This document shows, piece by piece, positions 16,090-24,163 of a stretch of DNA of 28,823 nt. The DNA comes from an uncultured Mogibacterium sp. Lineage in GTDB: Bacteria > Bacillota_A > Clostridia > Peptostreptococcales > Anaerovoracaceae. The notes beneath the pieces are model-generated. The model searched no databases and was not told the DNA's origin. It worked only from the letters and a program-made list of their open reading frames with translations. A program made the translations under genes and the position numbers. The stretch lies in NCBI RefSeq assembly GCF_938039775.1, contig NZ_CALHTQ010000066.1, forward strand, positions 1 to 28,823. The letters are read 5' to 3'. Position 1 is the first letter of the stretch, and every line of letters begins with the position of its first letter.

Positions 16090-16133
16090 AAAACGACTAC
16101 TGGAAATATTTTCACATTTCTAGCAGTCGTTTT
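16090..16133. terminator. Bidirectional terminator, long hairpin
   Basis: AAAACGACT (16090-16098) pairs with AGTCGTTTT (16125-16133), and the stem continues inward after one mismatch to about 16107/16116. T-runs are present on both sides. It separates the converging surface-protein gene and the C39-like gene. Confidence 0.85.
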
Positions 16134-16187
16134 TAATGTAATTCGTAATTCCCCTTACAGCCTCTACTCTACACATAGTATTTAAAG

Positions 16188-16838
16188 CTACAGCACTGAC
16201 TCTGTATCACGAACACTATAGATAATCATGCCACCAGTCGGCTTAGCTCCAGTATTCCAAAGACCCTTGAGGTCTAACCACTCGTACTCGCTATATGTCA
16301 CCGCCTTGACCCTGAGTCCTTCCGGTGTTTCTTCGTATCCATTCACAAGATACCAATGCCACACATAGTCACTATACGTCTTGTCCTTATGCCTTAAAGT
16401 TAGAAACGGAATAGGAAGTCCCGCATCTATCTGCTCTTTCACTACCTCCGCCGCATCCTCGTAAGTGTGGTCTCCTGAAAATCCACTCACATCCACTCGA
16501 AACTCCCCGGTATCACGAAGGTATTTTATGTATCCATTTACATAGATTGACAATTTGTTGATACCAGTAATTCTAGGCCAAAGGTAGCCCTCCATTATAT
16601 GCGCGAAGTCCACATATTCCTCTCTCTTTATCTCATCACAGTTGAATGGATACAGATTCTTGAATCCGAACTCGCGTGCAAAATACAGACTGCTCTCACA
16701 GGCAGTCTCCGCACCGCAGCCACCAAGTCGCATCATAAAAGTGCGAAACCAATCCTGGTTTCCTCCATATGATTTCCCTATATAATGATGATTTAATTCT
16801 CTCTTCATCCCTGTTAAGTCCTTTTGTCTTGATATCAT
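16188..16838 (-). CDS. Papain-like (C39-type) cysteine peptidase-like protein
   Basis: This 216-residue soluble protein has no clear signal peptide. I do not recognise a named family, but the pattern resembles C39-like papain folds. Q28 in GGNQDWF is an oxyanion-type glutamine, and C41 in RLGGCGAETACESS is a candidate nucleophile. H161 in YVWHWYLVNGYEE is the candidate histidine, and a later WLDLKGLWNTG stretch follows. It could be an active peptidase or a non-proteolytic relative. The first ATG (16836-16838) lacks a clear ribosome binding site; the in-frame ATG at 16806-16808 is an alternative. It follows the DUF1858 gene, with a terminator-like hairpin between. Confidence 0.65.
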   Translation of the reverse strand: MISRQKDLTGMKRELNHHYIGKSYGGNQDWFRTFMMRLGGCGAETACESSLYFAREFGFKNLYPFNCDEIKREEYVDFAHIMEGYLWPRITGINKLSIYVNGYIKYLRDTGEFRVDVSGFSGDHTYEDAAEVVKEQIDAGLPIPFLTLRHKDKTYSDYVWHWYLVNGYEETPEGLRVKAVTYSEYEWLDLKGLWNTGAKPTGGMIIYSVRDTESVL

Positions 16839-16914
16839 TTAACCAGCTCTGTTTCACTTGCAAAAGTCCTATTGGCCCTGCGAGTGCCCAATGAGCGAGC
16901 CACCAAAAGCAAAA

Positions 16915-16932
16915 GCAGGGCAAAAGCCCTGC
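16915..16932 (-). terminator. Terminator after the DUF1858 gene
   Basis: GCAGGGC (16915-16921) pairs with GCCCTGC (16926-16932) around AAAA. On the minus strand the stem is followed by TTTTGCTTTTGG. A second GCCCTGC copy at 16875-16881 could compete for the same arm. Confidence 0.6.
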
Positions 16933-16973
16933 GAAGTATCGAAGTCTAAACTCCAAATCTGAACCCTATTCGC

Positions 16974-17174
16974 TTATGCCTCAATAGCAGCGTTGAGCGA
17001 GTTGATTAGCTGTTCAGCATCAATTCCGTGAACCTGAGCAGCCTGTCCGATTGACTCTCCCTGAGAAGCTGGGCAACCAATGCACATCATTCCGTTCTGG
17101 AAGAATACCTGAATTAGATCAGGGTTCTCGTTGATAACATCTCCGATAATCATATCCTCTGTAATCTTAGCCAT
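16974..17174 (-). CDS. DUF1858 redox-disulfide domain protein
   Basis: This 66-residue protein of the DUF1858 family (hybrid-cluster-protein-associated redox disulfide domain) occurs widely in anaerobes. The opening ITEDMIIGDVINENPD and the motif MMCIGCPAS with C31 and C34 define the family. It is probably a small cytoplasmic thiol/disulfide or metal-binding protein; its partner is not known, and no hybrid cluster protein gene is nearby. GGGG lies upstream of the ATG at suitable distance. Confidence 0.92.
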   Translation of the reverse strand: MAKITEDMIIGDVINENPDLIQVFFQNGMMCIGCPASQGESIGQAAQVHGIDAEQLINSLNAAIEA

Positions 17175-17300
17175 TTATCTTTCATCCCCTTTCCGAATGT
17201 CATCTTTATTTTTTCTATTGCAACAGTACCACTTTGAAGTTATAAAATCAATACTATAAAAGTATATTTTTAAATTCCTACTTATTCACTCGGAATTCAC

Positions 17301-17328
17301 TTTACATGTTGGTTTTTAGTGCTATAAT
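17301..17328 (+). promoter_or_regulatory. Upstream promoter of the DUF2156-GNAT pair
   Basis: TTTACA (17301-17306), a 16-bp spacer and TATAAT (17323-17328), preceded by TGC, make an extended -10 promoter about 70 bp before the gene start. Confidence 0.6.
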
Positions 17329-17339
17329 GAGATGTTAAT

Positions 17340-17369
17340 TTTACAAAATAGAATCGTATATCGTATAAT
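17340..17369 (+). promoter_or_regulatory. Downstream promoter of the DUF2156-GNAT pair
   Basis: TTTACA (17340-17345), an 18-bp spacer and TATAAT (17364-17369) form a second promoter, in tandem with the one at 17301-17328. Confidence 0.65.
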
Positions 17370-17400
17370 GTAGTTAAGATATCAAAAAATGGAGAGACTA

Positions 17401-18288
17401 ATGCTAGAATTTAGACCTGTCAGATTAGATGACCAAGACTTCGCCAAAACTGTTATCTGTTCGAGCGGATGTCATGGAGCCGACTACAGTTTTGCTAATT
17501 TATATATCTGGAGACACGCTTACGAACCAGAAATCGCCTTTATGGGTGAGCGTATGGTAATCAGAATGCCAAAATTTGGATACATATTTGCATACCCTAA
17601 GGGAAGTGGCGATGTTACACCGATTATCGAGGAGCTGCGTAAAGATGCACATTCTCGTGGCCAGAAGCTGATAATGCGTGGTCTCACACCAAAGACTCTG
17701 GAGGAATTTGAACCTCTATACGGCGACCAGTTTACAATCGAAGAAAATCGCGAAGACGCTGATTATATCTATACAGTGGAAAAGCTGCGTGACCTTAAAG
17801 GGCGTAAACTTTCATCCAAACGCAATCATATCAAGCATTTTGAGCGAAATGGCGAATGGGATTTTAAGCTCATCGAAGGTGGTGCTGACATTGATGTTGC
17901 AAGAGCTTTCGTGGCAGAATTTTACAAGGAAAAAGGCGACCCAGACCTTGCAAAAGAAGCTGGTGCTATAGAGCAGATGTTCGAGAACTACGAAGCGCTT
18001 GGTTTCTTTGGCGGACTTCTATATCAGAATGGTGCACCAGTTGCATTCACCGCAGCTACTCAGCTAGATCAGCTCACAATGGATGTGCATTTCGAAAAAG
18101 CTCTACCAGGAGTTGAAGGTGCTTACACAATGATTAACCGTGAATTCGTTAGGGCAATCTCCGAGAGATTCCCTGATGTCGAGTACGTTAACCGTGAAGA
18201 AGACATGGGCCTCGAAGGTCTTAGAAAAGCAAAAGAAAGCTACCATCCAGATGTCCTGCTAATGAAGTATACAGCTTATGAAAAATAA
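17401..18288 (+). CDS. DUF2156 protein, aminoacyl-lipid transferase-like
   Basis: This 295-residue protein belongs to the DUF2156 family, which shares the tandem GNAT-like fold of the MprF catalytic domain (phosphatidylglycerol lysyltransferase). It has no membrane region. Recognisable stretches are SFANLYIWRHAYEPEI (30-45), RGLTPKTLEEFEPLYG, LKGRKLSSKRNHIKHFE and the C-terminal YVNREEDMGLEGLRKAKESYHP, which is the most conserved block of the family. The cytoplasmic form's substrate is unknown. The start chosen is ATG 17401, with GGAGAG at 17391-17396; an ATG at 17389 would leave no room for a ribosome binding site. It overlaps the next gene by 11 bp. Confidence 0.88.
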   Translation: MLEFRPVRLDDQDFAKTVICSSGCHGADYSFANLYIWRHAYEPEIAFMGERMVIRMPKFGYIFAYPKGSGDVTPIIEELRKDAHSRGQKLIMRGLTPKTLEEFEPLYGDQFTIEENREDADYIYTVEKLRDLKGRKLSSKRNHIKHFERNGEWDFKLIEGGADIDVARAFVAEFYKEKGDPDLAKEAGAIEQMFENYEALGFFGGLLYQNGAPVAFTAATQLDQLTMDVHFEKALPGVEGAYTMINREFVRAISERFPDVEYVNREEDMGLEGLRKAKESYHPDVLLMKYTAYEK

Positions 18289-19237
18289 ATACACTATTAG
18301 ACCTCGTGAGGCTTCCGACTTCGAGGAGTTCGTTTCACTCCGCCGCAAGGTGTTTGGAGATGACGCAGAGTTCATCGATTTCTTTGACAATTGCTTCCGA
18401 GATGATTACCTTGATTTTCTAATTATTGAAGACCAGGATGGCAAGGACGTGCTGCAGGCAGCCCTCACCCAGTTCGAGATGGGAAAGCTGGTTGTCCCTA
18501 GAGATAAGACCTCTGAAATAGACGGAAGATCAATAGAGATGAGCTACGCAATATGCACTGATCCAGCAGCTCGCGGAAAGGGATATGGTTCACATATCAC
18601 GGTTTATGCTAGAGAGATAGCTGAAAGCAGCCGAAAGCTCTCCATGCTCTCACCTGCTGAGCCGAGCTTGATTAAGTTCTATGAGCCGCTTGAATACAAG
18701 AAATTCATGTATGCTGAGCAGGGGACTGTTACAGTTGATGAGCAAGATGATTTTGACTTATCACAACCTAGCTTCGAAATCATCTCGCAAGAGGAATATA
18801 ATAATTATAGAGAAGAGATTCTTATGAATCGCGTTCATATCAAACTATCAGCAGGTACTCTCCGCTTTGCTGCCGGTTCTGCCGAAGGGGCTGGGCCAGA
18901 TGATGGCGGGGCTGGGCTGCTTTTGATCAAGGATGGGATTAGCGCCCTGCCCCTTGCGATCGCAGCGTGTGAGGCCGGCGAGCCGGGCTCTCTCGCTGCG
19001 GCCGAGCTCCTCACCTTCAGCGAAGACGGTGGTCACAAGGAGCTCGGGATCGCGGTAGCGAAGGCACTCGCGACTAGATTCGGCGTAGCGAGCTGCCATT
19101 ATATGATGCCGAGCAGGGCAGGCAGCGAAACTGCTGTCACGCTGGGAATGATTTCTGAAAGCCACGAGGCTCTGACAGAGATTTACGACTCCGAGCAAGG
19201 CGAGTGCCCTCCTTATATGGGGTTCACCTTCGGTTAG
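18278..19237 (+). CDS. GNAT acetyltransferase with C-terminal extension
   Basis: This 319-residue protein has an N-terminal GNAT domain (about 5-145) with the acetyl-CoA loop ICTDPAARGKGYGSHIT (92-108). A second region of about 170 residues is hard to place; it may be a degenerate second GNAT fold. Its start lies within the end of the DUF2156 gene, so the two are probably made together. The second half has a marked base shift: 44 of 60 bases are G or C at 18961-19020, against the AT-rich surroundings, and it encodes a Gly/Ala-rich linker (SAEGAGPDDGGAG) and an Ala-rich helix. The acceptor substrate is unknown. Confidence 0.82.
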   Translation: MKNKYTIRPREASDFEEFVSLRRKVFGDDAEFIDFFDNCFRDDYLDFLIIEDQDGKDVLQAALTQFEMGKLVVPRDKTSEIDGRSIEMSYAICTDPAARGKGYGSHITVYAREIAESSRKLSMLSPAEPSLIKFYEPLEYKKFMYAEQGTVTVDEQDDFDLSQPSFEIISQEEYNNYREEILMNRVHIKLSAGTLRFAAGSAEGAGPDDGGAGLLLIKDGISALPLAIAACEAGEPGSLAAAELLTFSEDGGHKELGIAVAKALATRFGVASCHYMMPSRAGSETAVTLGMISESHEALTEIYDSEQGECPPYMGFTFG

Positions 19238-19318
19238 AACCCTAATTTAATGGCAGATTCACACTCAAGCTTCAGAATTATTGGGCTTTAAACTCTGGTA
19301 CTGACTATAGCCTAAAAG

Positions 19319-19336
19319 CGCAGGTTCACACCTGCG
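19319..19336. repeat. Small hairpin, possible second terminator
   Basis: CGCAGGT (19319-19325) pairs with ACCTGCG (19330-19336) around TCAC. On the minus strand it is followed by CTTTTAG. It stands behind the stronger hairpin at 19371-19407. Confidence 0.45.
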
Positions 19337-19370
19337 GCTCACCCCTAGGCAGTATAACAGATGCATAATA

Positions 19371-19407
19371 AAAACATGATTGATGATCAATTCATCAATC
19401 ATGTTTT
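19371..19407. terminator. Strong bidirectional terminator
   Basis: A perfect 16-bp stem (19371-19386 with 19392-19407) has a five-base loop. T-rich tracts flank it on both strands. It separates the converging GNAT and surface-protein genes. Confidence 0.9.
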
Positions 19408-19480
19408 CTTTTATTCGTATACTGGCATCTTATTTCAACTTTTTAGCCGATTCAGAACCGTAATTATCGTCTCTTAAATA

Positions 19481-20881
19481 TTACTGCTCTCTCTTTTTTC
19501 TAGCGAATAGCGCTACTCCAAGGCCAATCACACTCATGAATAGTGTAGCCGCATATGCTAGGATAGTGTCAGCATCCCCAGTCTTTGGTGCTGTACTCTT
19601 TCTTGCAAGAGCAACCTTAGCAGCTGGAGCATGTGACTGTGTAGCAGTAGCTGCAGTGCTTGATGCCGTAGGAGTTGTTGTTGATGTAGCAGGTGTCGAT
19701 GGTGTAGCTGGTGTTGTAGTAGTTGGTGTCGACGGCGTTGTTGGCACTGACGGAGTAGTCTGTGCTGTTACAGCCTTGTACACGTATACCTTGTCTCCAT
19801 TTGACTCCTCACGAGTCGATGCAAGCTCATATCCAGCGATATTCTCACTGCCATGTATCCCAAACTTTGTAGGTTTTAACTCAGTTCCGTCTTCTGTTAC
19901 GTAGTGCGTAAAATCTATACCTACGCGGATTATACGGTTTACAGCATTAGATGTTGTAATAGATTCGAGAGTACTTGTACCCCATCCAAATTGATTCTCG
20001 CTGCCAACCTGTGCGCTATCTGTTACGAGTGCCTTCACATCATTATAGATGACATCCGAAGTGTAATCCCTGTAATTTGAATCATTCATTCCGTTCAAAA
20101 AATTTATATCAATATTGAATTTAGCATCCTTGCTACCATTTGAACCTACGGAATCAACGATTACCTGATTTGCCTTTAAAGCTGCATCTATCTTAACGAT
20201 AGTCTCATATGGAGTCTCCTCCTTAACCTCTGCGGTGATACTCCAGTACCCAGAGCCTCCAAATAATGCAACTGCCTCTGCATCGTCAATTCTCGTCTTA
20301 AACCTTGGATCCGCATCCTCTATAGGAAAATCAAAATAAATATTAGGATAGTACACATACATGCTGCCAGAATCAATAACTATGTTCTTCACAGTATATT
20401 CAGTATTGGTAGCCTGATCGATTAATGTGGCTTCCCTAGCGTAATACATGGGTTCGTAATATGTCTGTGGATCCTGCGGATTTCCTTCTGTAGCGCTGTG
20501 CACAACATAAGTATCCAGATTGCTCCAATCTTTAATCTTTACAGTATTTCCAGAATGCGAATCACTCGAGTCCACGGTTAGAACATAATCCTGTGTAAGC
20601 CTTTCCTTCCTTGCTCGCGACTCGAAAACCGATGTGTAATTGTCCTTGCCTGGGAATCTGTATCCGCTAGTAGTATTAGAAACAGTTGAGTTACCTAGAC
20701 TAGTTGTTGCACCGTCTGCAGGCTCAGTCGCTACGAAGTTATTTATAGCAGACTGCTCACTTGCTGTAACAGCATCGTCCGCATATACATTGACAGCTAG
20801 AGAAGGTGCCATCATTAGAGACACACCTACAGCTGTTGCCTTTAACATCTTCCTTCTACGCTTGTTAATTCTCTTAGTCAT
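19481..20881 (-). CDS. Sortase-anchored surface protein
   Basis: This 466-residue secreted, wall-anchored protein is of unknown binding function. Its N-terminal signal peptide has an unusually basic start (KRINKRRRKM) and a probable cleavage after VYA at residue 34. A long beta-rich region follows (about 40-370). Near 340-385, TEDGTELKPTKFGIHG and IAGYELASTREESNGDKVYV resemble a MucBP-like module. A Thr/Pro/Ser linker (about 386-425) leads to the sorting signal APKTGD (431-436), a hydrophobic helix and RKKREQ. The first sorting residue is Ala instead of Leu. The AGGAG ribosome binding site is at normal spacing. The upstream region has several palindromes. It may be an adhesin; that is inference. 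Confidence 0.85.
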   Translation of the reverse strand: MTKRINKRRRKMLKATAVGVSLMMAPSLAVNVYADDAVTASEQSAINNFVATEPADGATTSLGNSTVSNTTSGYRFPGKDNYTSVFESRARKERLTQDYVLTVDSSDSHSGNTVKIKDWSNLDTYVVHSATEGNPQDPQTYYEPMYYAREATLIDQATNTEYTVKNIVIDSGSMYVYYPNIYFDFPIEDADPRFKTRIDDAEAVALFGGSGYWSITAEVKEETPYETIVKIDAALKANQVIVDSVGSNGSKDAKFNIDINFLNGMNDSNYRDYTSDVIYNDVKALVTDSAQVGSENQFGWGTSTLESITTSNAVNRIIRVGIDFTHYVTEDGTELKPTKFGIHGSENIAGYELASTREESNGDKVYVYKAVTAQTTPSVPTTPSTPTTTTPATPSTPATSTTTPTASSTAATATQSHAPAAKVALARKSTAPKTGDADTILAYAATLFMSVIGLGVALFARKKREQ

Positions 20882-21137
20882 TTTTTAAATCTCCTTATGC
20901 GCCTAATTAAATACACCTTTAGTAGCTCGATGTCATTATACACATTATTGGTGCACTTGCATAGCATTAATTTCAATACAATTGTATTTTGCGCCATTGT
21001 ATTTCACGCTGTCAATAAGTGTATAGTCCTTGAAATCACTACATAATGGTATTCTATACGTTATACACGTATACATGCATGTTGGGGAATTAAATCTAAT
21101 CATATAACCTATTAGTTATTTTTATTATAACTAAATA
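20882..21137. promoter_or_regulatory. Non-coding region upstream of surface protein with palindromes
   Basis: No gene is visible in 20882-21197. On the minus strand TATAAT (20935-20940) is a possible -10 box for the surface protein, without a clear -35. A perfect 14-bp palindrome AATACAATTGTATT lies at 20975-20988. ATTGTATTT is directly repeated at 20981-20989 and 20996-21004. An inverted repeat TATACGT/ACGTATA spans 21055-21073. The glycosyltransferase terminator follows at 21138-21167. Confidence 0.45.
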
Positions 21138-21167
21138 ACCCATTAACTATATCTCTAGTCAATGGGT
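21138..21167 (-). terminator. Terminator after the glycosyltransferase gene
   Basis: ACCCATTAACT (21138-21148) pairs with AGTCAATGGGT (21157-21167) with one mismatch. On the minus strand TTATTTAGTT follows. Confidence 0.6.
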
Positions 21168-21197
21168 GTGGTTTTAGTTTATGCCTATTTTTAGTAA

Positions 21198-22112
21198 TTA
21201 ATTATTATCCTGATAGAAGAGCAGCATGCGTCTTTTCGCTTCATCGGATACAGGCAGTCTGTCGACTAGGTAGTAATACCCCACGAGCTTTCCAGCAACA
21301 ACCTGTTTGAGCCTCCTTAGGTACGCATCACCAGCTTCATCCTTAGGTATATACTTAATATTTGAGCTCCAGAATGACTGGATGAATAGCGCTGAAATCA
21401 GTAGATTGACTTCCTGATCCATATCGGGTGTGATATTGGCGAAAATATGTGCAAATACCTTATCTAAAACCAGATGTTTCTCGTTCCTCACAGTCATAAT
21501 CGAAGACTCATTCATCTGATTATAATAATAAAGTGCATCCTCTATGTAATAAACAGATCCAGCTAGAGCAACTAGCACCGGCCATAGCGATAAATCTTCG
21601 TAGTATGAATACTCTAGGTAACGCACCTTGTCAAAAAGGGTTCTATCATACATTGAAATCGTTCGACACGGCAGAAGCCACATCGCACTTCTAATGGATA
21701 CTTCTCTCGAGCTCTGACCTTTATATGCGGGCTCATTCTTCTTGCCATCATACATGATGCAGTTTGCCTTGCAAAGCCTGTAACCTTTTTCTATACCGGC
21801 GTATAGCTTAGAAATGTATTCCGATTCCACCCAGTCATCGACATCAACAAAGGATATATAGTCTCCCGTCGTGTTTTCGATTCCGAGATTAGATGCATGT
21901 CCTAGGTCAGCTATACCCGTAACTAGCACCTTGATGCGTCCATCTCTCTCCATCCAGCTTCTAACCTTATCCTCGGAACCATCTGTCGTACCATTGATGA
22001 CGCAGAGAATTTCTAGGTTCTCATAAGTCTGCTTGGAAAGTGAGTCCAGGCACTTATCAATATATTGTTCTCCGTTATAGATCGGAATTATTACTGAAAT
22101 TAGCGGTTTGAT
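21198..22112 (-). CDS. Family 2 glycosyltransferase, apparent ATC start
   Basis: This 304-residue GT-A glycosyltransferase would use a nucleotide sugar to extend a surface glycan. From codon 1 the frame reads (I)KPLISVIIPIYNGEQYIDKC, the exact beginning of the family, and continues to the metal-binding motif SFVDVDDW (D90, D92, D93) and the later YYEDLSLWP acidic site. The first ATG in frame is only at 21953, which would delete the nucleotide-binding first strand. The codon where family members have ATG is ATC (22110-22112). GAGGGGG stands exactly 7 nt before it. So either ATC serves as start, or a start-codon mutation has cut expression. The end is closed by a terminator. The gene stands alone, so its glycan is unknown. 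Confidence 0.75.
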   Translation of the reverse strand: MKPLISVIIPIYNGEQYIDKCLDSLSKQTYENLEILCVINGTTDGSEDKVRSWMERDGRIKVLVTGIADLGHASNLGIENTTGDYISFVDVDDWVESEYISKLYAGIEKGYRLCKANCIMYDGKKNEPAYKGQSSREVSIRSAMWLLPCRTISMYDRTLFDKVRYLEYSYYEDLSLWPVLVALAGSVYYIEDALYYYNQMNESSIMTVRNEKHLVLDKVFAHIFANITPDMDQEVNLLISALFIQSFWSSNIKYIPKDEAGDAYLRRLKQVVAGKLVGYYYLVDRLPVSDEAKRRMLLFYQDNN

Positions 22113-22274
22113 ACTAACACCCCCTCATTCTTATTTCTATATTAGAACTTTGTCATATCCACCAAATGATATTTACCGTGTATATTCAATTATATTCACA
22201 TATATGCATGACTATTGCAACACTATTTGAGCAATTGGTTGCTGTCAATTTGTTTATTTCACTGAAACTCATAA

Positions 22275-22313
22275 AAACACTGCAACCTTCATAATTAGAA
22301 AATTGCAGTGTTT
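22275..22313 (-). terminator. Terminator after the small GNAT gene
   Basis: AAACACTGCAA (22275-22285) pairs perfectly with TTGCAGTGTTT (22303-22313). On the minus strand TTTTTATG follows the stem. Confidence 0.8.
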
Positions 22314-22320
22314 CTCTGTA

Positions 22321-22728
22321 CTATTCTCTTATCATTACTGTGCGATAATCGGGGTCCATATACTCGTAACCGAATGTTCTAAATACAGCTTCGTATTTCT
22401 TGTTAGTCATAGCTAGTATTCTGCTATCATTAGGTGCTACTGCAAGAAGAAAGTCATCTATCTCCTTGTACAGCTGCATGTCAGCACCACTTCCTTCGTA
22501 TGCCGGATCCACCATCACATCAGTAATCAGGAAATACATAGCCCCATCCCCCGACACTCTGCCAAAAGCAACGAGGTCATCATTGACATAAAGTCCCACC
22601 ATGAAAAGGCCATCACGTAGTGCTTTAATCACAGTTTTAGGACTACGCTTTCTTTCCCCGCATGTATTCATTAGTTTAATCAGCTCTGTAGGGAGCGTTC
22701 TATTGATGCGAATTTCTGCTTTAATCAT
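22321..22728 (-). CDS. Small GNAT-family acetyltransferase
   Basis: This 135-residue single-domain GNAT protein is a soluble acyl-CoA-dependent N-acetyltransferase. The conserved beta-strand and acetyl-CoA loop read ITDVMVDPAYEGSGADMQLY (68-87), where Glu stands for the more usual Arg/Gln and Ala for the second loop Gly. FRTFGYEYM near the end is a typical closing strand. The ribosome binding site is weak (AGAG about 10 nt upstream). Substrate unknown. Confidence 0.85.
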   Translation of the reverse strand: MIKAEIRINRTLPTELIKLMNTCGERKRSPKTVIKALRDGLFMVGLYVNDDLVAFGRVSGDGAMYFLITDVMVDPAYEGSGADMQLYKEIDDFLLAVAPNDSRILAMTNKKYEAVFRTFGYEYMDPDYRTVMIRE

Positions 22729-22831
22729 AGTTTTATTCTCTGTTACTTTTAAAATGACCTTAGCTGCACTTATTTGTAGATTTCCTTGCGCATTGGGTAG
22801 CTTTATGCCCTAACCAATATAGGCAGACTGA

Positions 22832-23326
22832 TTATTTAGATTCAATAACTTCCTCAGCTACTTCTTCTGCTATCTCTTCTACTTCTTCCTTTACTGCTGC
22901 TTCACCGAGCTTTGGTGTCTCTACAGCTGCAGTTTCAGCCTTTGCAGCTTCCTTAGCAGCCTTCTCTGCTTCCTTCATCGCCTTTGCCTCTGCAGCTTTT
23001 GCATTTTTCTCAGCCTTTGCAGCTGCTAGGGCCTGCATCTCTTCATCGCTAATATAGTTATCAGGGTTAAGCTTTCTAACTTCGTTAAGAACAACTGATG
23101 CTGCGAATAGAAGAATTGCAAATACAATATACGACAAGCTCTGATTTAGAATGTATGCGAGTGCATCTCCGAAGTGCTCGCCAATCGACGAACCATAGGT
23201 CTTGAAGTAGTTTCTTAGATATGTGATTGAGTTAAAAATCGCATATAATGCGTACACAGAAACGATACCTGTGCATACGTAAAGTCCAATAGTTATCTTT
23301 GAGCTCTTAAGTTTCTTGTTGTTCAT
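22832..23326 (-). CDS. Two-helix membrane protein with charged Ala-rich tail
   Basis: This 164-residue protein is not from a family I recognise. Two hydrophobic helices (about 12-33 and 62-82) are joined by a loop of about 28 residues. The tail from about 95 to the end is low complexity, made of Ala, Lys and Glu, and is likely a long helix or coiled coil; its last 25 residues are almost all Glu, Val, Ala and Ile. Such tails often sit at the membrane surface and bind partners, but no function can be given. The gene has AAGGAAAGG before its ATG. It may be transcribed from its own promoter, as about 130 bp separate it from the uracil-DNA glycosylase gene. Confidence 0.75.
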   Translation of the reverse strand: MNNKKLKSSKITIGLYVCTGIVSVYALYAIFNSITYLRNYFKTYGSSIGEHFGDALAYILNQSLSYIVFAILLFAASVVLNEVRKLNPDNYISDEEMQALAAAKAEKNAKAAEAKAMKEAEKAAKEAAKAETAAVETPKLGEAAVKEEVEEIAEEVAEEVIESK

Positions 23327-23456
23327 AATTCCAACCTTTCCTTAAATATAATTAATAAAATGCTTTCTGATTAATTGAAATATTAACATACTTATTTGTA
23401 TCATATCATGAATTCCGCGTGGTTGTTATGTGAATGCTTTAATTAAACACTCTCAT

Positions 23457-24143
23457 CTAACGCACACCCCAGTCCACTTCGGGTATTCCATGCCTTACGA
23501 GAAAATCATTTGCACGGGAGAAGTATTTGCCTCCAAAGAATCCTCTATATGCCGAGAGAGGACTCGGATGCACGCCAGCTATCACGAGATGATTCTTGTT
23601 CGTGATAAGCGGCAGCTTCGACTTAGCATTCGAGCCCCACAGTATGAAAACTAAGGGTTTCTCGCGTTCGTTTAGCTTGCTTATAACCGCATCGGTAAAT
23701 TGCTCCCAGCCTTTGCCGCGATGCGAATTTGCCTCGTGCTCCCTAACCGTCAGAGCTGTGTTGAGGAGTAGCACTCCAGACTCAGCCCAAGGAATCAGAC
23801 ATCCGTTATCCATTGGTGGCGGAGTAATCCCAAGATCGGAATCTATCTCTTTAAAAATATTTACCAGCGATGGTGGCTGCTTCACGCCTTTCTGAACTGA
23901 GAAAGCCATACCGTGTGCCTGTCCGACTTCGTGATACGGGTCCTGCCCGAGCAGCACCACCTTGACATCATCATAAGGAGTGTACCTGAAAGCCGTAAAT
24001 ATCTCATCTCGAGGCGGAAAAATCGTGTGTGCTTCGTACTCTTTATCTAGAAACCTCTCTAGCTCTTTATAGTACTGCTTATCCATCTCTTCAGCAAGGA
24101 TGCTGTCCCATTCGTTTCCAATTTTAAATTTACCTATGCTCAT
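23457..24143 (-). CDS. ung: Uracil-DNA glycosylase, family 1
   Basis: This 228-residue enzyme removes uracil from DNA at the start of base excision repair. The catalytic water-activating loop is GQDPYHEVGQAHG (66-78) with D68. The uracil-recognition strand LLLNTALTVRE (125-135) and the minor-groove loop HPSPLSAYRGF (192-202) with H192 are complete. The length is normal for the family. It is followed closely by upstream and downstream minus-strand genes; only 20 bp separate it from the PAP2 gene, so the two are likely co-transcribed. AGGAG precedes the ATG. Confidence 0.96.
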   Translation of the reverse strand: MSIGKFKIGNEWDSILAEEMDKQYYKELERFLDKEYEAHTIFPPRDEIFTAFRYTPYDDVKVVLLGQDPYHEVGQAHGMAFSVQKGVKQPPSLVNIFKEIDSDLGITPPPMDNGCLIPWAESGVLLLNTALTVREHEANSHRGKGWEQFTDAVISKLNEREKPLVFILWGSNAKSKLPLITNKNHLVIAGVHPSPLSAYRGFFGGKYFSRANDFLVRHGIPEVDWGVR

Positions 24144-24163
24144 AACATCTCCTGCCCTGTTTC

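Noticed and set aside
16696..16956. An 86-codon minus-strand open frame rich in Trp and Leu
   Set aside because: It overlaps the C39-like gene in another frame and crosses the terminator-like hairpin; it is a shadow.
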